Of a DNA stretch of 64,000 bases, positions 32,998-43,114 are shown piece by piece (position 1 is the stretch's first letter; every line of letters begins with the position of its first letter). The DNA comes from Terriglobia bacterium (GTDB taxonomy: Bacteria; Acidobacteriota; Terriglobia; JAIQFV01). The notes under the pieces were generated by a model. The model saw only the letters and a program-made list of their open reading frames with translations, was not told where the DNA came from and did no database searches. Position numbers and translations under genes: made by a program. Where the stretch lies: assembly GCA_020073085.1 (NCBI GenBank), contig JAIQFV010000003.1, positions 186,001-250,000 of the forward strand, written 5' to 3'.

Positions 32998-35631
32998 TTA
33001 CTCATACCGGAGCGCCACCACGGGATCCACTCTTGAGGCACGCCGGGCAGGGGAGTAACACGCTGCTACCGCCACCAGCATAAGGAGGACTGCAACGCCG
33101 GTGAAGGTCCAGGGGTCGGTCGCTTTTGTCTCGTACAGCAGGCCCCTCATCAATCGAGTCAACGCCAGCGCCCCCAGCATGCCAAGTAGCACACCCGTCC
33201 CCGCGAGCCGGACACCGCGGACGATAACCAGGCGCAGCAAGCTCCCCGGCTTTGCACCAAGCGCCGACCGGATCCCCATTTCATGTGTCCTCTGCGTGAC
33301 CGAGTAGGCGACGACGCCATAAACACCGATGGTTGCGATGAACAGGGCGATGCCACCGAAGAGGGCGAGCAGGGTCGTGCGAAACCGCCAATCGCCCAAG
33401 GACCCCGCAACAACGTCCTCCATCGTCGTGACATTAAAAAGCGGCAAGGCGGCATCCACCCGCTTTAATGCGCTCCGAATGGAAGGAACAAACGCGGCCG
33501 GATCACCTGCCGTTCGGACCAGAAAAAATGCAGTGTCCGATTGCGGCGCTTGGGCATATGGGATGTACATGGTGGCCTCGGGGCCCTCGGCCAGCGAGCC
33601 TTCGCGGATATCTTCGACGACCCCAATAATTTCCCGTGGGGCGGGTTCGGTCCAGGCGGGTCCCATAGGCCTGCCGATCCGGATTTGACGTCCGATGGGA
33701 TCAATGTCGGGCCAAAAGGCATCGGCCATCGACCGGTTTACGATGGCGACAGCCCGCGATGCACGATTATCAGTGTCGTTGAAGCTTCGCCCATGCAGCA
33801 GCGCAATTTGGAGGGCTGAGAAGTAACCCGGGCTGATGATGCGGTACTCGGCATCCAGGGCAGTTTCCGGTGGGATTGAACGCGTCCCTCCGACGATGTT
33901 AAAGAGCAAGTCCGGCCCGCCTTTGAGAGGCACGACGTTTGCAAGGCCGACCTGCTTGGCGCCGGGCAGTGCCGCAAATTCCTGTGTTGCTTGCGCGAAT
34001 ACCTGCGATCGCCGGTCCGGTGAATCATACTTTTTCGAGGGAAGGGCCACTTGGAATGTCAACAGATGGCTTGAGTCGAATCCAGGCTGGACGCGAAGCA
34101 GCCGGGCAAAGCTTTCTATCAGCAGTGCAGCTCCCATCAGAAGAACCAGCGCGAGAGCCAATTCGGCTACAACCAGCGCCGAGCGGAGCCACCATGCGCC
34201 CACTGAACTGGACTGCCGGGCCATCTCCTTGAGCGAAATGTTCAAATCCTGGCGCGAAGCGGCGAGCGCCGGTACCAGGCCGAAGACAGTACCCGCCAGG
34301 ACGCTGACCAGCAAGGAGGTGACAAGCACCGGGAAATCGATCCGGACCGCACCCACCCGCAGAAGGCCGGCGGGAACGAGCCGAGCAATGAAATCAAAAC
34401 AGAGATAACAGACCATCACCCCGATTGATCCGCCCAGCAGCGCCAGCAGGAGGCTCTCCGTCAAGAGTTGACGGATGATTCGCCCACGGCCGGCCCCAAT
34501 GGCCCCACGGATAGCCATTTCTCTCTTTCGGACGGCCGCGCGGGCCAGGAGCAGATTGGCGACATTAGCGCATACGATAAGCAGCAGAAATACAACTGCA
34601 CCCAGCAAAAGGAGGGGGGCGGAACCCGCCCGATGCGAAACAAAGTCGCGCAGTCTCACCAGGTGTGCTTGCTCGTTCGACCCGATCATTTTCGGGTATT
34701 GTCGGGACAAATCCGCCAGCGGAGGCGTGAGTGCTGCTTCGGCCTGAGCCGTTGTAACTCCAGGTCTCAAGAGCCCTACACACAAGACCTCGTTGCTCGG
34801 GTTATCGCTCACCCTGGGGAGATGAACCGGAAACCACACTTGCACGTCTCGCGCGCCCGGAATGGGCAATTCGAAACCCCGCGGGAGAATACCCACCACG
34901 ATGAAGAGTTCACCGTCGAACGTCAGCGCGCGACCCAGCACCTTCGGGTCCGCGCCAAAATGGCCCTGCCAGAAGCCCTCTCCCAACATCAGCACGTGGG
35001 GTCCGCCCGGTCTCCCTTCCTCAGGGAGAAAGGCGCGTCCCAGGGCCGGCTGGACGCCGAGGGCAGGGAAGAACTCCGTGGAGACCGACAGGCTCTTGAT
35101 TTGTAGCGGCTCACCGGCGCCGGTGAGGGTTTCCGGCCCGGACCAACGAATAAGGGCGAGATGTTCGAAGACGTTTTGTCGGTCCTGCCATTCGAGAAAA
35201 ATCGGAAGGGAAATCGAGGATCCCCCAATTCGGTTTCCGGTCCGGCCGACCTGGTAGATTCGACCAGCGTCCGGAAAGGGGAGCGATCTGAGAAAAACTG
35301 CATTGACGATGCTGAAGACCGCCGTGTTCGCCCCAATACCCAGCGCCAAGGTCAACACCGCGATCAGAGCAAAAACGGGATTCCGTCGCAACATCCGGGC
35401 GCCGTAGCGGATGTCCTGTACCAGATGTTCCAGCCATCGCCCGCCCCAATGCTGCCGGGTCACCTCGCACACCAGGTCCACATTGCCAAATTCCCGATGG
35501 ACCGCATGTCGCGCTGCATCGAGAGCCTCGCCCCGCTCCGCGTGCTCGCTGGCCGCCATGGCGAGGTGGCTTTCAATTTCTTGGTTGAGATCTTCTTCCC
35601 GTTGTCGACGCCGCCAGAAAGCAAAGTTCAT
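32998..35631 (-). CDS. ADOP-type orphan ABC permease 5
   Basis: This 877-residue paralogue starts [22 protein letters not shown]1 is [20 protein letters not shown]; the first FtsX block has [20 protein letters not shown]; the C-terminal block has [20 protein letters not shown]. It ends [16 protein letters not shown]. The prefix has [14 protein letters not shown], with Cys and His where the others have Arg and Gln/Trp. Otherwise all expected blocks are present. Confidence 0.92.
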   Translation of the reverse strand: MNFAFWRRRQREEDLNQEIESHLAMAASEHAERGEALDAARHAVHREFGNVDLVCEVTRQHWGGRWLEHLVQDIRYGARMLRRNPVFALIAVLTLALGIGANTAVFSIVNAVFLRSLPFPDAGRIYQVGRTGNRIGGSSISLPIFLEWQDRQNVFEHLALIRWSGPETLTGAGEPLQIKSLSVSTEFFPALGVQPALGRAFLPEEGRPGGPHVLMLGEGFWQGHFGADPKVLGRALTFDGELFIVVGILPRGFELPIPGARDVQVWFPVHLPRVSDNPSNEVLCVGLLRPGVTTAQAEAALTPPLADLSRQYPKMIGSNEQAHLVRLRDFVSHRAGSAPLLLLGAVVFLLLIVCANVANLLLARAAVRKREMAIRGAIGAGRGRIIRQLLTESLLLALLGGSIGVMVCYLCFDFIARLVPAGLLRVGAVRIDFPVLVTSLLVSVLAGTVFGLVPALAASRQDLNISLKEMARQSSSVGAWWLRSALVVAELALALVLLMGAALLIESFARLLRVQPGFDSSHLLTFQVALPSKKYDSPDRRSQVFAQATQEFAALPGAKQVGLANVVPLKGGPDLLFNIVGGTRSIPPETALDAEYRIISPGYFSALQIALLHGRSFNDTDNRASRAVAIVNRSMADAFWPDIDPIGRQIRIGRPMGPAWTEPAPREIIGVVEDIREGSLAEGPEATMYIPYAQAPQSDTAFFLVRTAGDPAAFVPSIRSALKRVDAALPLFNVTTMEDVVAGSLGDWRFRTTLLALFGGIALFIATIGVYGVVAYSVTQRTHEMGIRSALGAKPGSLLRLVIVRGVRLAGTGVLLGMLGALALTRLMRGLLYETKATDPWTFTGVAVLLMLVAVAACYSPARRASRVDPVVALRYE

Positions 35632-35681
35632 GATTTCGTCCCCGCCTTTAATCGAGTTAAGAACGAGAAATCCCGAATCCA

Positions 35682-35723
35682 GGTCCGGAAGTCCGACTTC
35701 AGACCTCCGACTTCACACTTCAT
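35682..35723. repeat. heptad array in permease spacer 5
   Basis: GGTCCGG, AAGTCCG, ACTTCAG, ACCTCCG, ACTTCAC, ACTTCAT run continuously, so here the two arm types abut instead of flanking a centre. Confidence 0.75.
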
Positions 35724-35749
35724 TTTCGTTATTTCTCACTTCACGCGAC

Positions 35750-38362
35750 CTACTCAACCCGCAGCGCCGCCATGGGATCGACCCGCGTTGCTCGCCGCGC
35801 CGGGATGTAACTGGCCAGCATCGCCATCGCGACCAGCAGGATAGCGACGCCAATAAAAACTGCGGGATCAGTGGCACTTACCCCAAACAGCAAGCTCGAC
35901 ATCATCCGAGTCAAGGCAAAAGCTGCCATCAGACCGATCCCCGCCCCGCCCAACGCTAACATCACACCTTCACCTACGATCAGTTTCAACACATCACTCC
36001 CTCTTGCTCCCAGGACCATCCGGATCCCCATCTCATGGGTGCGTTGAGACGCGGAGTAGAGGACCACCCCATATATCCCGACCGAAGCCAGGAGCAGACC
36101 GACCCCTGCGAAAATGCCGAGTAGTAGAGTCAAGGTACGGAGCGGCCACAGGCCGCCGAATACGCGGCGTTCCATGCGTTGGACATTGAACACGGGAAGC
36201 TCTGCGTCGAGTTCCCCGACCACGGTCCGGACGCCGGCAGCGGCCCGGTTCGGCCTGTCGGGAGTGCGCACCGCAAGCGTCATTGCCCGCCCCGGGTATT
36301 GCGCCATTGGAACATAGAGGTCGAGTCCCGCCCGGATGCCCACACCTTGGGCGTACAGTCCCGGTTGGCTGGTGTCCCCAACCATACCGACAACTGTCAG
36401 CAGGGTGTCCGGTCGGTTCGCGCTGCTGAGCTTCAACTGTTGACCCACCGAATTTCCCTGAGGCCAAAATTCCCGGGCCACGAGTTCGCTGATGATGATC
36501 ACGCCGGGGCTTGTGGCTCTATCTTGCTCCGAAAAAAACCGCCCACCTCGCAGTGGTATGTCCATTACACGGAAGTAATCAGGGCTGACACTCAGAAACC
36601 TTACTGGCGGTCCATCCCCCGCTATCACCGGCTCCTGTCCAGGAAGATTGACCCGATCCCCGAGTCCGTGGACCGATGCAAAGAGGGCCAGAGACTCAAC
36701 GCCCGGAAGCCTCTGCATCCGTTCGAGCAGGTGATCCTGAAATGCATTCACCTGAAGGGGGCTTGGATACTGCCCTGTTGGCAGGTCGACCTGCATCGTT
36801 ACAACATCCGTCGGGTTCAACCCCACATTCACAGCCTGCAATCGCAAAAAACTCCGGATCAGCACCCCCGCACCACACATCAGCACCAGCGCGAAACCAA
36901 TTTGGGAAACGACCAGGACGCTGCGGAAGCGGCGCGCGCGCGGGCCGCCCGAGGGCATGCCGCCTTCTTTCAATTGTTTGTTGGCGTTCATGCCGGAGGC
37001 ATCAAGGGCCGGCAGCAGGCCGACCAGAAGTCCGGTGATCGCCACGACCAGGAAAGTCAGGACGAGTACTCGGGCGTCGATTTTAAACTTCAACCAGAAG
37101 GGAATCTGCACGGGGATGGAAGCAAAGATTAAGTCCGAGGCCCAAAGAGCGGTCACCACACCCAGGATCCCACCGAGCAGAGAGAGCATGAAGCTTTCGG
37201 TCAGCAACTGACGGATCAAGCGCAGTCGGCCGGCGCCAACTGCGATGCGGATGGCCATTTCCCTCTGCCGTGTCACGCCCCGGGCAATCAATAAATTGGC
37301 CACATTCGCGCAGACGATCAACAGGACGAAGCCCATGGCCCCCAGAAGCAGAGGCATTGACGATCCGAACTCCTTGCGCTCCTCTTCGAGCCGAGCGATA
37401 TCCACTGCTATTCCAGAATTGGTCTGAGGAAAGGCAAGGGCCAGATTCTGTGCCCGGATATCGATTTCGGTCTGAGCTTGCTCTAAGGAGACTCCCGGTT
37501 TAAGTCGCCCGATGACCTCGTAGGCACGGGCCCTGCGATCGGTCAGAGCGGTGCCGGCATACTCGCTCATAGGAATCCAGAAATCGGCGAACTCATAGAA
37601 CTTGAATTCAGCCGGCATCACACCAACCACGGTGAACGCCTGGGCGTTCAGCCTGACGGTCCGTCCTATGATGGTCCGATCGGCGCCGAAACGGCGTTGC
37701 CAGAGGTCATGTCCGAGGACCACGACGCGGGCGCCCCCGGCGCTGTCTTCTTCGGGGAAAATGCCCCGGCCCAGTTCAGGAGCAACCCCGAGGAGCGGGA
37801 AGAGACTGGCGGAGACCGCTGCCCCTTGGACTCGTTCGGGCCGGTCACTGAAAGATAGATTGAAACTGTCTTCAACATAGGCAGCCATATCTTCAAACGC
37901 ACGATTTGAATTCCGCCAGTCGGAGAAATCCGGAAGCGAATTGCTCATCCAGGCGGAGCCGGCCCTCAAGTTGCGACTGTGGAGCGTAACCAGTCCGGCA
38001 GGATTGCGGTAGGGAAGCGGCCGGAAGAGGAAGCCATTCACGATGCTGACGATCGTAGTCACCGCCCCAATGCCCAGCCCCAGGGTCACCACCGCCACGG
38101 CCGTGAATCCGGGGCTCTTCCACAGCATCCGCGCGCCAAAACGAATGTCCTGGAACAGGTGTTCCAGCCATCGTCGGCCCCACTGGTGCAACGTCACATC
38201 ACGCACCAGATCGATATTGCCCAACTCCCGGCGGACGGAGTGGCGCGCTTCCTCAGGCGCATCCCCAAGCTCGCTTCGCTCCTGCTCCGCCATTTGCGGG
38301 TGACGGTCCAATTCCTCTTGGATGTCCTCGTTTCGCCGGCGATTTCGCCCAAAGAATCTCAT
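35750..38362 (-). CDS. ADOP-type orphan ABC permease 6, coupled to PadR
   Basis: The 870-residue protein starts MRFFGRNRRRNEDIQEELDR. A longer frame from 38644 exists but runs through the padR gene; ATG 38362 overlaps the padR stop by 4 nt and is the obvious start. TM1 is VAVVTLGLGIGAVTTIVSIV; the first FtsX block has [20 protein letters not shown]; the C-terminal block has RMVLGARGSDVLKLIVGEGV. It ends [16 protein letters not shown]. Being coupled to padR makes it the first gene of the tandem set and the likely direct PadR target. Confidence 0.92.
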   Translation of the reverse strand: MRFFGRNRRRNEDIQEELDRHPQMAEQERSELGDAPEEARHSVRRELGNIDLVRDVTLHQWGRRWLEHLFQDIRFGARMLWKSPGFTAVAVVTLGLGIGAVTTIVSIVNGFLFRPLPYRNPAGLVTLHSRNLRAGSAWMSNSLPDFSDWRNSNRAFEDMAAYVEDSFNLSFSDRPERVQGAAVSASLFPLLGVAPELGRGIFPEEDSAGGARVVVLGHDLWQRRFGADRTIIGRTVRLNAQAFTVVGVMPAEFKFYEFADFWIPMSEYAGTALTDRRARAYEVIGRLKPGVSLEQAQTEIDIRAQNLALAFPQTNSGIAVDIARLEEERKEFGSSMPLLLGAMGFVLLIVCANVANLLIARGVTRQREMAIRIAVGAGRLRLIRQLLTESFMLSLLGGILGVVTALWASDLIFASIPVQIPFWLKFKIDARVLVLTFLVVAITGLLVGLLPALDASGMNANKQLKEGGMPSGGPRARRFRSVLVVSQIGFALVLMCGAGVLIRSFLRLQAVNVGLNPTDVVTMQVDLPTGQYPSPLQVNAFQDHLLERMQRLPGVESLALFASVHGLGDRVNLPGQEPVIAGDGPPVRFLSVSPDYFRVMDIPLRGGRFFSEQDRATSPGVIIISELVAREFWPQGNSVGQQLKLSSANRPDTLLTVVGMVGDTSQPGLYAQGVGIRAGLDLYVPMAQYPGRAMTLAVRTPDRPNRAAAGVRTVVGELDAELPVFNVQRMERRVFGGLWPLRTLTLLLGIFAGVGLLLASVGIYGVVLYSASQRTHEMGIRMVLGARGSDVLKLIVGEGVMLALGGAGIGLMAAFALTRMMSSLLFGVSATDPAVFIGVAILLVAMAMLASYIPARRATRVDPMAALRVE

Positions 38363-38718
38363 GCCTTGCTCTCTCCCTTTGCCGGACTGAGAATCCCCGC
38401 AATCGCGTCCTGCAGTTGCTCCCATCGGGAGCGCTCGGCAAGCAGCTGCTTTTTCCCCTTCAGGGTGAGGTGATAGACCCGGACCCGTTGTCTGTTTTCC
38501 GAAACCTCCCACTCCGCGGCAATCCATTTTTGACGTTCCAAACGATGCAGCGCCGGGTAGAGTGAACCCGTGTCGACGCGCAGGACCTCGCCCGAGTTGG
38601 CCCGAATGGCCTGACTGATCCCGTAGCCGTGCTGCGGTCCCCACTGCAGGGTCTGCAGGATGAGCAGGTCGAGCGTCCCTTGCAGTAACTCGATTCTATT
38701 TTGATAACGTACCTTCAT
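38359..38718 (-). CDS. PadR-family transcriptional regulator (acidobacterial type)
   Basis: The 119-residue protein has the PadR winged helix: IELLQGTLDLLILQTLQWGP, GYGISQAIRANSGEVLRVDT, GSLYPALHRLERQKWIAAEW, then the helical tail ending QLQDAIAGILSPAKGESKA. It matches the short PadR type that accompanies ADOP permease genes. It overlaps permease 6 by 4 nt. PadR proteins usually repress their own operon until a small ligand binds; the inducer is unknown. Confidence 0.93.
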   Translation of the reverse strand: MKVRYQNRIELLQGTLDLLILQTLQWGPQHGYGISQAIRANSGEVLRVDTGSLYPALHRLERQKWIAAEWEVSENRQRVRVYHLTLKGKKQLLAERSRWEQLQDAIAGILSPAKGESKA

Positions 38719-38731
38719 GTTTCCCCCGGAT

Positions 38732-38744
38732 GTAGGCGTCCTAC
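38732..38744. promoter_or_regulatory. candidate PadR operator
   Basis: GTAGG and CCTAC flank a 3-bp centre (CGT), 14 bp before the padR start at 38718. Location fits autorepression. The half-sites are short, so the call is tentative. Confidence 0.4.
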
Positions 38745-39253
38745 TACCATGGCTGTAGATTGTCTATACCCCTCGAGGCAAGCAACTCGAATGCCAGTTT
38801 CCAAAGTGTTCGATCTCCTTGTCGGATATGCCGTTTAGGAGGATGTACTCTACCGGCATCCGCGATTGGATTGACCGGTTGCGGGACGAGGCGTCGCAGA
38901 ACCGGACACTTTATGAAAGGCGGAACTGGGGGAGGGATCCACAACGGGGTGTCGTAAGCACAAGATAAAAGATTGAGGTGGAGTAGAGTACGCGGTCGGG
39001 TGTATATTCCTAGTCAATACGGAGGGGTGGGGATCCCAGGGTTCAGTGGGGAGTCGTTATTTGGAGCCAGGGATTCCAGGAGCTGTTTCGTCCTCCTCGC
39101 CGTGTTTCCAAGCTTCTTTTCGGCTCCAAGGACGGAAGGAGACTTCCGGAGTTGCTCCCTTGGGAGCTTAACACGCAGATCGCAGGGGAGACCCCCCATT
39201 CAAGTGGTCCCAGCATTTCATACATTCTTATTTTGTCTAAGGAGATCATCGGC
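38745..39253. other. gene-free spacer before malic enzyme
   Basis: It carries the divergent promoters of padR (minus) and the malic enzyme gene (plus). Short frames on both strands show no protein-like features. GGAGAT lies 8 nt before the malic enzyme ATG. No repeat of the other families is seen. Confidence 0.5.
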
Positions 39254-40966
39254 ATGAATATAAGCATCAAGATCGATCCAGCGACAGGGCAGAAGTACAT
39301 GGCGGTTTCGGAGAGAGGGAGGGCCCTGCTCCTCAACCCGCTGACCAACAAAGGGACCGCCTTCACCAGCCGGGAACGAGACGAGCTCGACCTCCATGGC
39401 CTCGTTCCCCCGGCGGTCTGTACTATCAAACAGCAACTGGAGAGGACCTACGAGAATTACTTGGCCAAAACGACTAACCTGGAGAGGTTTATTTATCTCT
39501 CCAGCCTTCAAGACCGAAACGAAACGCTCTTCTACAGGTTGGTCCTCGATCATATCGATGAGATGATGCCGGTCGTCTACACTCCGGTGGTCGGGGAAGC
39601 CTGCCAGAAGTACTCTCACATCTATCGTCGGGGCCGCGGGCTCTACATGAATTACGACCAGAAGGATATCCTCGAGAAACTCTTGATCAACTCCGGAATC
39701 TCGAATCCTTCGATTATCGTCGTCACGGATGGCGAAAGGATTCTAGGTTTGGGGGATCAGGGAGCCGGGGGCATGGGTATTCCCATCGGCAAACTGTGCC
39801 TCTACACCCTGTGCGCGGGGATTTCTCCACACAGCACTCTGCCGATTACCCTGGATGTGGGAACAGACAACGAGGACCGGCTGAAGGACCCCCTCTACCT
39901 CGGGCTCCGGCAGAAAAGGGTACGCGGGGAACCCTACCAGGCCTTCATCGACGCTTTTGTGGCCGCCGTTCAAAAGGTCTTCCCGCGAACGCTTCTCCAA
40001 TGGGAGGATTTTCTCAAAGCGAACGCACTTCACCAGCTGAAACGCTTCCGGGACAAGCTGTGCAGCTTTAATGACGATATCCAGGGCACCGCCGGCGTCA
40101 TTGTTGCAGGCTTGTTCAGCGCATTGCGCATCACGGGGAAGCCCATGCGAGAACAGCGCGTCGTGTTTGCCGGTGCGGGGGCTTCGGCGCAGGGCATCTC
40201 GGACCTGATCGTGTCGGCCATGATGGAAGATGGGCTCTCCCGTGGCGAGGCCGTCAAGCGCATCTGGACAGTCGACAGCGCCGGTTTGGTGACCAAGGCT
40301 CGTCCCAAGCTGGAGGATTTCAAGGCGACTTATGCCAGAGCCGTGGATGAAATCGCCACTTACAAATGTCAGGATCGGTCGAAGATCACTCTTTTGGAAA
40401 CGGTTGAGAATGTCAAGCCGACCATTTTGTTGGGAACCTCAGGAACCGCGGGCACGTTTACCCAGGAAGTTGTCGAGCTCATGGCAAAGATCAACGATCG
40501 ACCCATCATTTTTCCGCTCTCTAATCCCACTTCCAAGTCGGAGTGTACCGGGGGTGACGCAATTCAGTGGTCGGATGGTCGCGCGATCGTGGCAACCGGC
40601 AGCCCCTTCGCCCCGGTGACCCATAATGGAAAGCGCTATCGCATCGGCCAGGGGAACAATGCATTCATTTTTCCGGGGGTTGGCCTGGGAATCAGTGCGG
40701 GTGGCGCAACCCGTGTCAACGAAAGGATGTTTCTTGAAGCCGCCCGTGCCCTCGCCGCCAAAGTCACGCCGCAGGACCTCAACGAATCCGCCGTTTACCC
40801 CGAGCTTTCCAGGATTCGAGAATGCTCGCTCTCGGTGGCTTGTGCGACGGCCCGGCAGGCAGTGAAGGAAGGTTACGCGAATGAGGAGATCCTCGAAGGA
40901 TTGGAGGAAAATCTTCATCAGGCCATGTGGGAGCCCAAGTACTTGCCGATGCGATATGAGAAGTAG
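39254..40966 (+). CDS. maeA: NAD(P)-dependent malic enzyme
   Basis: The 570-residue protein converts malate to pyruvate, CO2 and reduced nicotinamide cofactor in the cytoplasm. It has the large-form layout of E. coli MaeA and eukaryotic enzymes. VYTPVVGEACQKYSHIYRR is the active-site Tyr region (about residue 110), DQGAGGMGIPIGKL holds metal ligands, FNDDIQGTAGV carries the Asp pair, GAGASAQGISDLI is the Rossmann loop, and SNPTSKSECT follows. The start at 39254 has GGAGAT upstream; the longer frame from 39152 adds a non-family extension. It stands alone between repeat-rich spacers. Confidence 0.95.
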   Translation: MNISIKIDPATGQKYMAVSERGRALLLNPLTNKGTAFTSRERDELDLHGLVPPAVCTIKQQLERTYENYLAKTTNLERFIYLSSLQDRNETLFYRLVLDHIDEMMPVVYTPVVGEACQKYSHIYRRGRGLYMNYDQKDILEKLLINSGISNPSIIVVTDGERILGLGDQGAGGMGIPIGKLCLYTLCAGISPHSTLPITLDVGTDNEDRLKDPLYLGLRQKRVRGEPYQAFIDAFVAAVQKVFPRTLLQWEDFLKANALHQLKRFRDKLCSFNDDIQGTAGVIVAGLFSALRITGKPMREQRVVFAGAGASAQGISDLIVSAMMEDGLSRGEAVKRIWTVDSAGLVTKARPKLEDFKATYARAVDEIATYKCQDRSKITLLETVENVKPTILLGTSGTAGTFTQEVVELMAKINDRPIIFPLSNPTSKSECTGGDAIQWSDGRAIVATGSPFAPVTHNGKRYRIGQGNNAFIFPGVGLGISAGGATRVNERMFLEAARALAAKVTPQDLNESAVYPELSRIRECSLSVACATARQAVKEGYANEEILEGLEENLHQAMWEPKYLPMRYEK

Positions 40967-41045
40967 TTTGAGATCCTGGGACTATTGCGATAGGCCCACG
41001 CGAATCCGCAAAGGATGAGGTTCGAGGGTTCCGACTGACCTTTCG

Positions 41046-41158
41046 GGGTGCCGCAGACATGCGCTTTTGGCATGCCTGCGTCGGAAGATGAAAGGTCCGA
41101 ATCCTTTTTGTCGAGGCTTGCTCCGCAGACACGCAGAACACGCACGTCTGCGCCACCC
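41046..41158. repeat. dispersed inverted-repeat element, copy 1
   Basis: GGGTGCCGCAGACATGCGC opens the element and CGCACGTCTGCGCCACCC closes it, imperfect inverted ends around about 75 bp. An inner GGCATGCC-type stem is present. It lies in the 273-bp spacer between the convergent malic enzyme and radical SAM genes. Copies 2-4 are at 47,678, 53,480 and 53,681. Confidence 0.8.
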
Positions 41159-41239
41159 GGCCCACTTCCAAGCGGTACAAATAAAACCGACAGCGCAAAA
41201 TCAATATGACTCCCGGCGGCGAACGTCGGCGGGACTCCT

Positions 41240-42658
41240 TCAAGGGCGACTGGGGCCACGGGGCTTCCATGTAAGCATTTGAACCATCCGGCGCAACGGG
41301 GTCAAATACAACGCTGTAAATTGAGGGTTTCCCAGATCCTTGAACACTGCCCAGAGGCGCCTGGGCGTGAGGTAGAAATAGAGATAAGCTTTCATGCGCA
41401 ACCATACCAGCTTCCTGTAGCCAAGCCCTCCCGCCCTGAAATGAGGGGTGTAGGTATCCGAGTTTTCGGAGGCCAATTCCACCAGCTCGCCCTTTTCTGA
41501 GAGCTGTCTTGCCAGTTCGGTGCCCGGGTAAGGCGTTGGAAAAGAGAAGAAAGCCGTATCCAGGTCTTTTGTGCGGCGCGCATATCGAATGGTCCGGTGG
41601 ATCTCTTCAGCATCTTCATCCGGAAAACCAATCATGAAGAATCCCTGGGTCTGCATATGGCAATGTTTTGCGATTCTGAGAAACCGGTCTACATCAGGAA
41701 TTGCCAGGTGTTTTCTCGTTGACTCCTGAAGGCGCTGGCTTGCACATTCAATTCCGACTCCCACGGTATGCACGCCGGCGGCCGCCATCAACCCCATCAA
41801 ATCCTCGTCCATGAACTCCGCCCTGAGTCCATTGGGAAAGGAGAAGCCCGCCTTCAAACCGGACTTGAGGACGAGCCGGAATATTTCGCGGGCGCGATCC
41901 ATGTCAAAGTTGAAGATGTCGTCGTGGACGAGGAACTCGTCGACGCCGTACCTCGAGTTGAGAAGAAGAATCTCCTTGAGGACGTTTCCTGGCGATCTCG
42001 CGCGAAAGCGCTTGCCAAACAGATTGTGACAGTAGGTACACCGATAGGGGCATCCCCGACTCGTCAGAATTTGGATCGGTCGGGAACCGGGGCGTACACA
42101 CTCCGAGAGCATCATCCGGATATAGGGTTCCAAATCCAGCAAATGATAAGCGGGGAGGGGATGCTCATCCATGGGGGGCAGGGGCTCTTGCGGCGGGTTT
42201 CGAATGAAGCCGGCTTTGTGTCTATACACTAACGCAGGCACTGAGCCCAAGTCAGCGCCACATTCCAGCGCACGGGCGAGTGCAGCGAGGCTCTTCTCCC
42301 CTTCGCCGCGGATGGCGAAGTCGGCGCTCGTTTGTTCGATTGCGTCTTCCGGGCATCCCGAGGCGTGCGGCCCCCCGAGCACAATTCGACTCTCCGGCGA
42401 GAAGGAACGGAGGTGTGGAATCACTTCCTGCACGCCGGCAAATTGCGCCGTGAGCGCCCCGATCCCGATCAGGGGGTAGTCATTTTGTCCAAGCGCTCTC
42501 TTCAAGCTTTCAATCGGTGCCGGGGTCAGTGGAAGGTCCAGTATGGTAGGCTCATGGCCGCTCTCCTCGAGCGAGGCCGCAAGGCATGCAAGCCCGATAG
42601 GAAAATTGGGGGCTATCCTCTTTGATCGGTAGGGTGGCCGAAGGAGCAATACTCGCAT
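41240..42658 (-). CDS. B12-binding-domain radical SAM protein
   Basis: The 472-residue protein has an N-terminal cobalamin-binding Rossmann-like domain (MRVLLLRPPYRSK, GPHASGCPEDAIEQ, residues 1-160). The radical SAM core follows with the cluster motif CPYRCTYC (about residues 202-209) and GFFMIGFPDEDAEEI, then a basic C-terminal region (LWAVFKDLGNPQFTALYLTP). Such enzymes methylate or rearrange unactivated carbons or act in lipid and natural product assembly. It is divergent from the glycosyltransferase operon across 456 bp, which suggests but does not prove a shared pathway. Confidence 0.9.
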   Translation of the reverse strand: MRVLLLRPPYRSKRIAPNFPIGLACLAASLEESGHEPTILDLPLTPAPIESLKRALGQNDYPLIGIGALTAQFAGVQEVIPHLRSFSPESRIVLGGPHASGCPEDAIEQTSADFAIRGEGEKSLAALARALECGADLGSVPALVYRHKAGFIRNPPQEPLPPMDEHPLPAYHLLDLEPYIRMMLSECVRPGSRPIQILTSRGCPYRCTYCHNLFGKRFRARSPGNVLKEILLLNSRYGVDEFLVHDDIFNFDMDRAREIFRLVLKSGLKAGFSFPNGLRAEFMDEDLMGLMAAAGVHTVGVGIECASQRLQESTRKHLAIPDVDRFLRIAKHCHMQTQGFFMIGFPDEDAEEIHRTIRYARRTKDLDTAFFSFPTPYPGTELARQLSEKGELVELASENSDTYTPHFRAGGLGYRKLVWLRMKAYLYFYLTPRRLWAVFKDLGNPQFTALYLTPLRRMVQMLTWKPRGPSRP

Positions 42659-43114
42659 ATTTTCGCTATCGGTGAACCGGGACCTCGGTTGGAGATCTCA
42701 TTTGAGGATTGCCGAAAGAGTCGCATGAGGTTGGTCCATTCATGATTCACTCCCGGCTTGCTCCAGAATCCTGGGCCTTCCCATCCCGATTCTTCAATTC
42801 TTCAACGAACCTATCCCTGGCCATGATTCTCGCATGGACCTCAATCGAGCCTTATCTTAGCATGGAATGTCGCATTGCCCGGCGACCTACCTGCGCCTGC
42901 TTTCATGGGTAGGTGTTGTTTGGGGTTGTTTCCGCATTCTCTGAAAGATATACTCTGTGTGGGTAGTTCAAGGTGTGGCGGGAGCACGACTGCTGATGCC
43001 GCCCTGTCGCCCTTAAATTTTACTCTGAGCTCACACGGCCCCCGTTGCCACTGTACAGGTCGCAAACCTTCCTATCAATCCCGTCGTGTGAGCCGATTGC
43101 ATTCAGGTGAAACT
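42659..43114. other. divergent promoter region
   Basis: This 456-bp spacer separates the minus-strand radical SAM gene from the plus-strand glycosyltransferase operon. An open frame from 42875 runs into the glycosyltransferase but its first 80 codons are Cys/Ser/His-rich and not family-like. No repeat or hairpin stood out. Confidence 0.5.
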
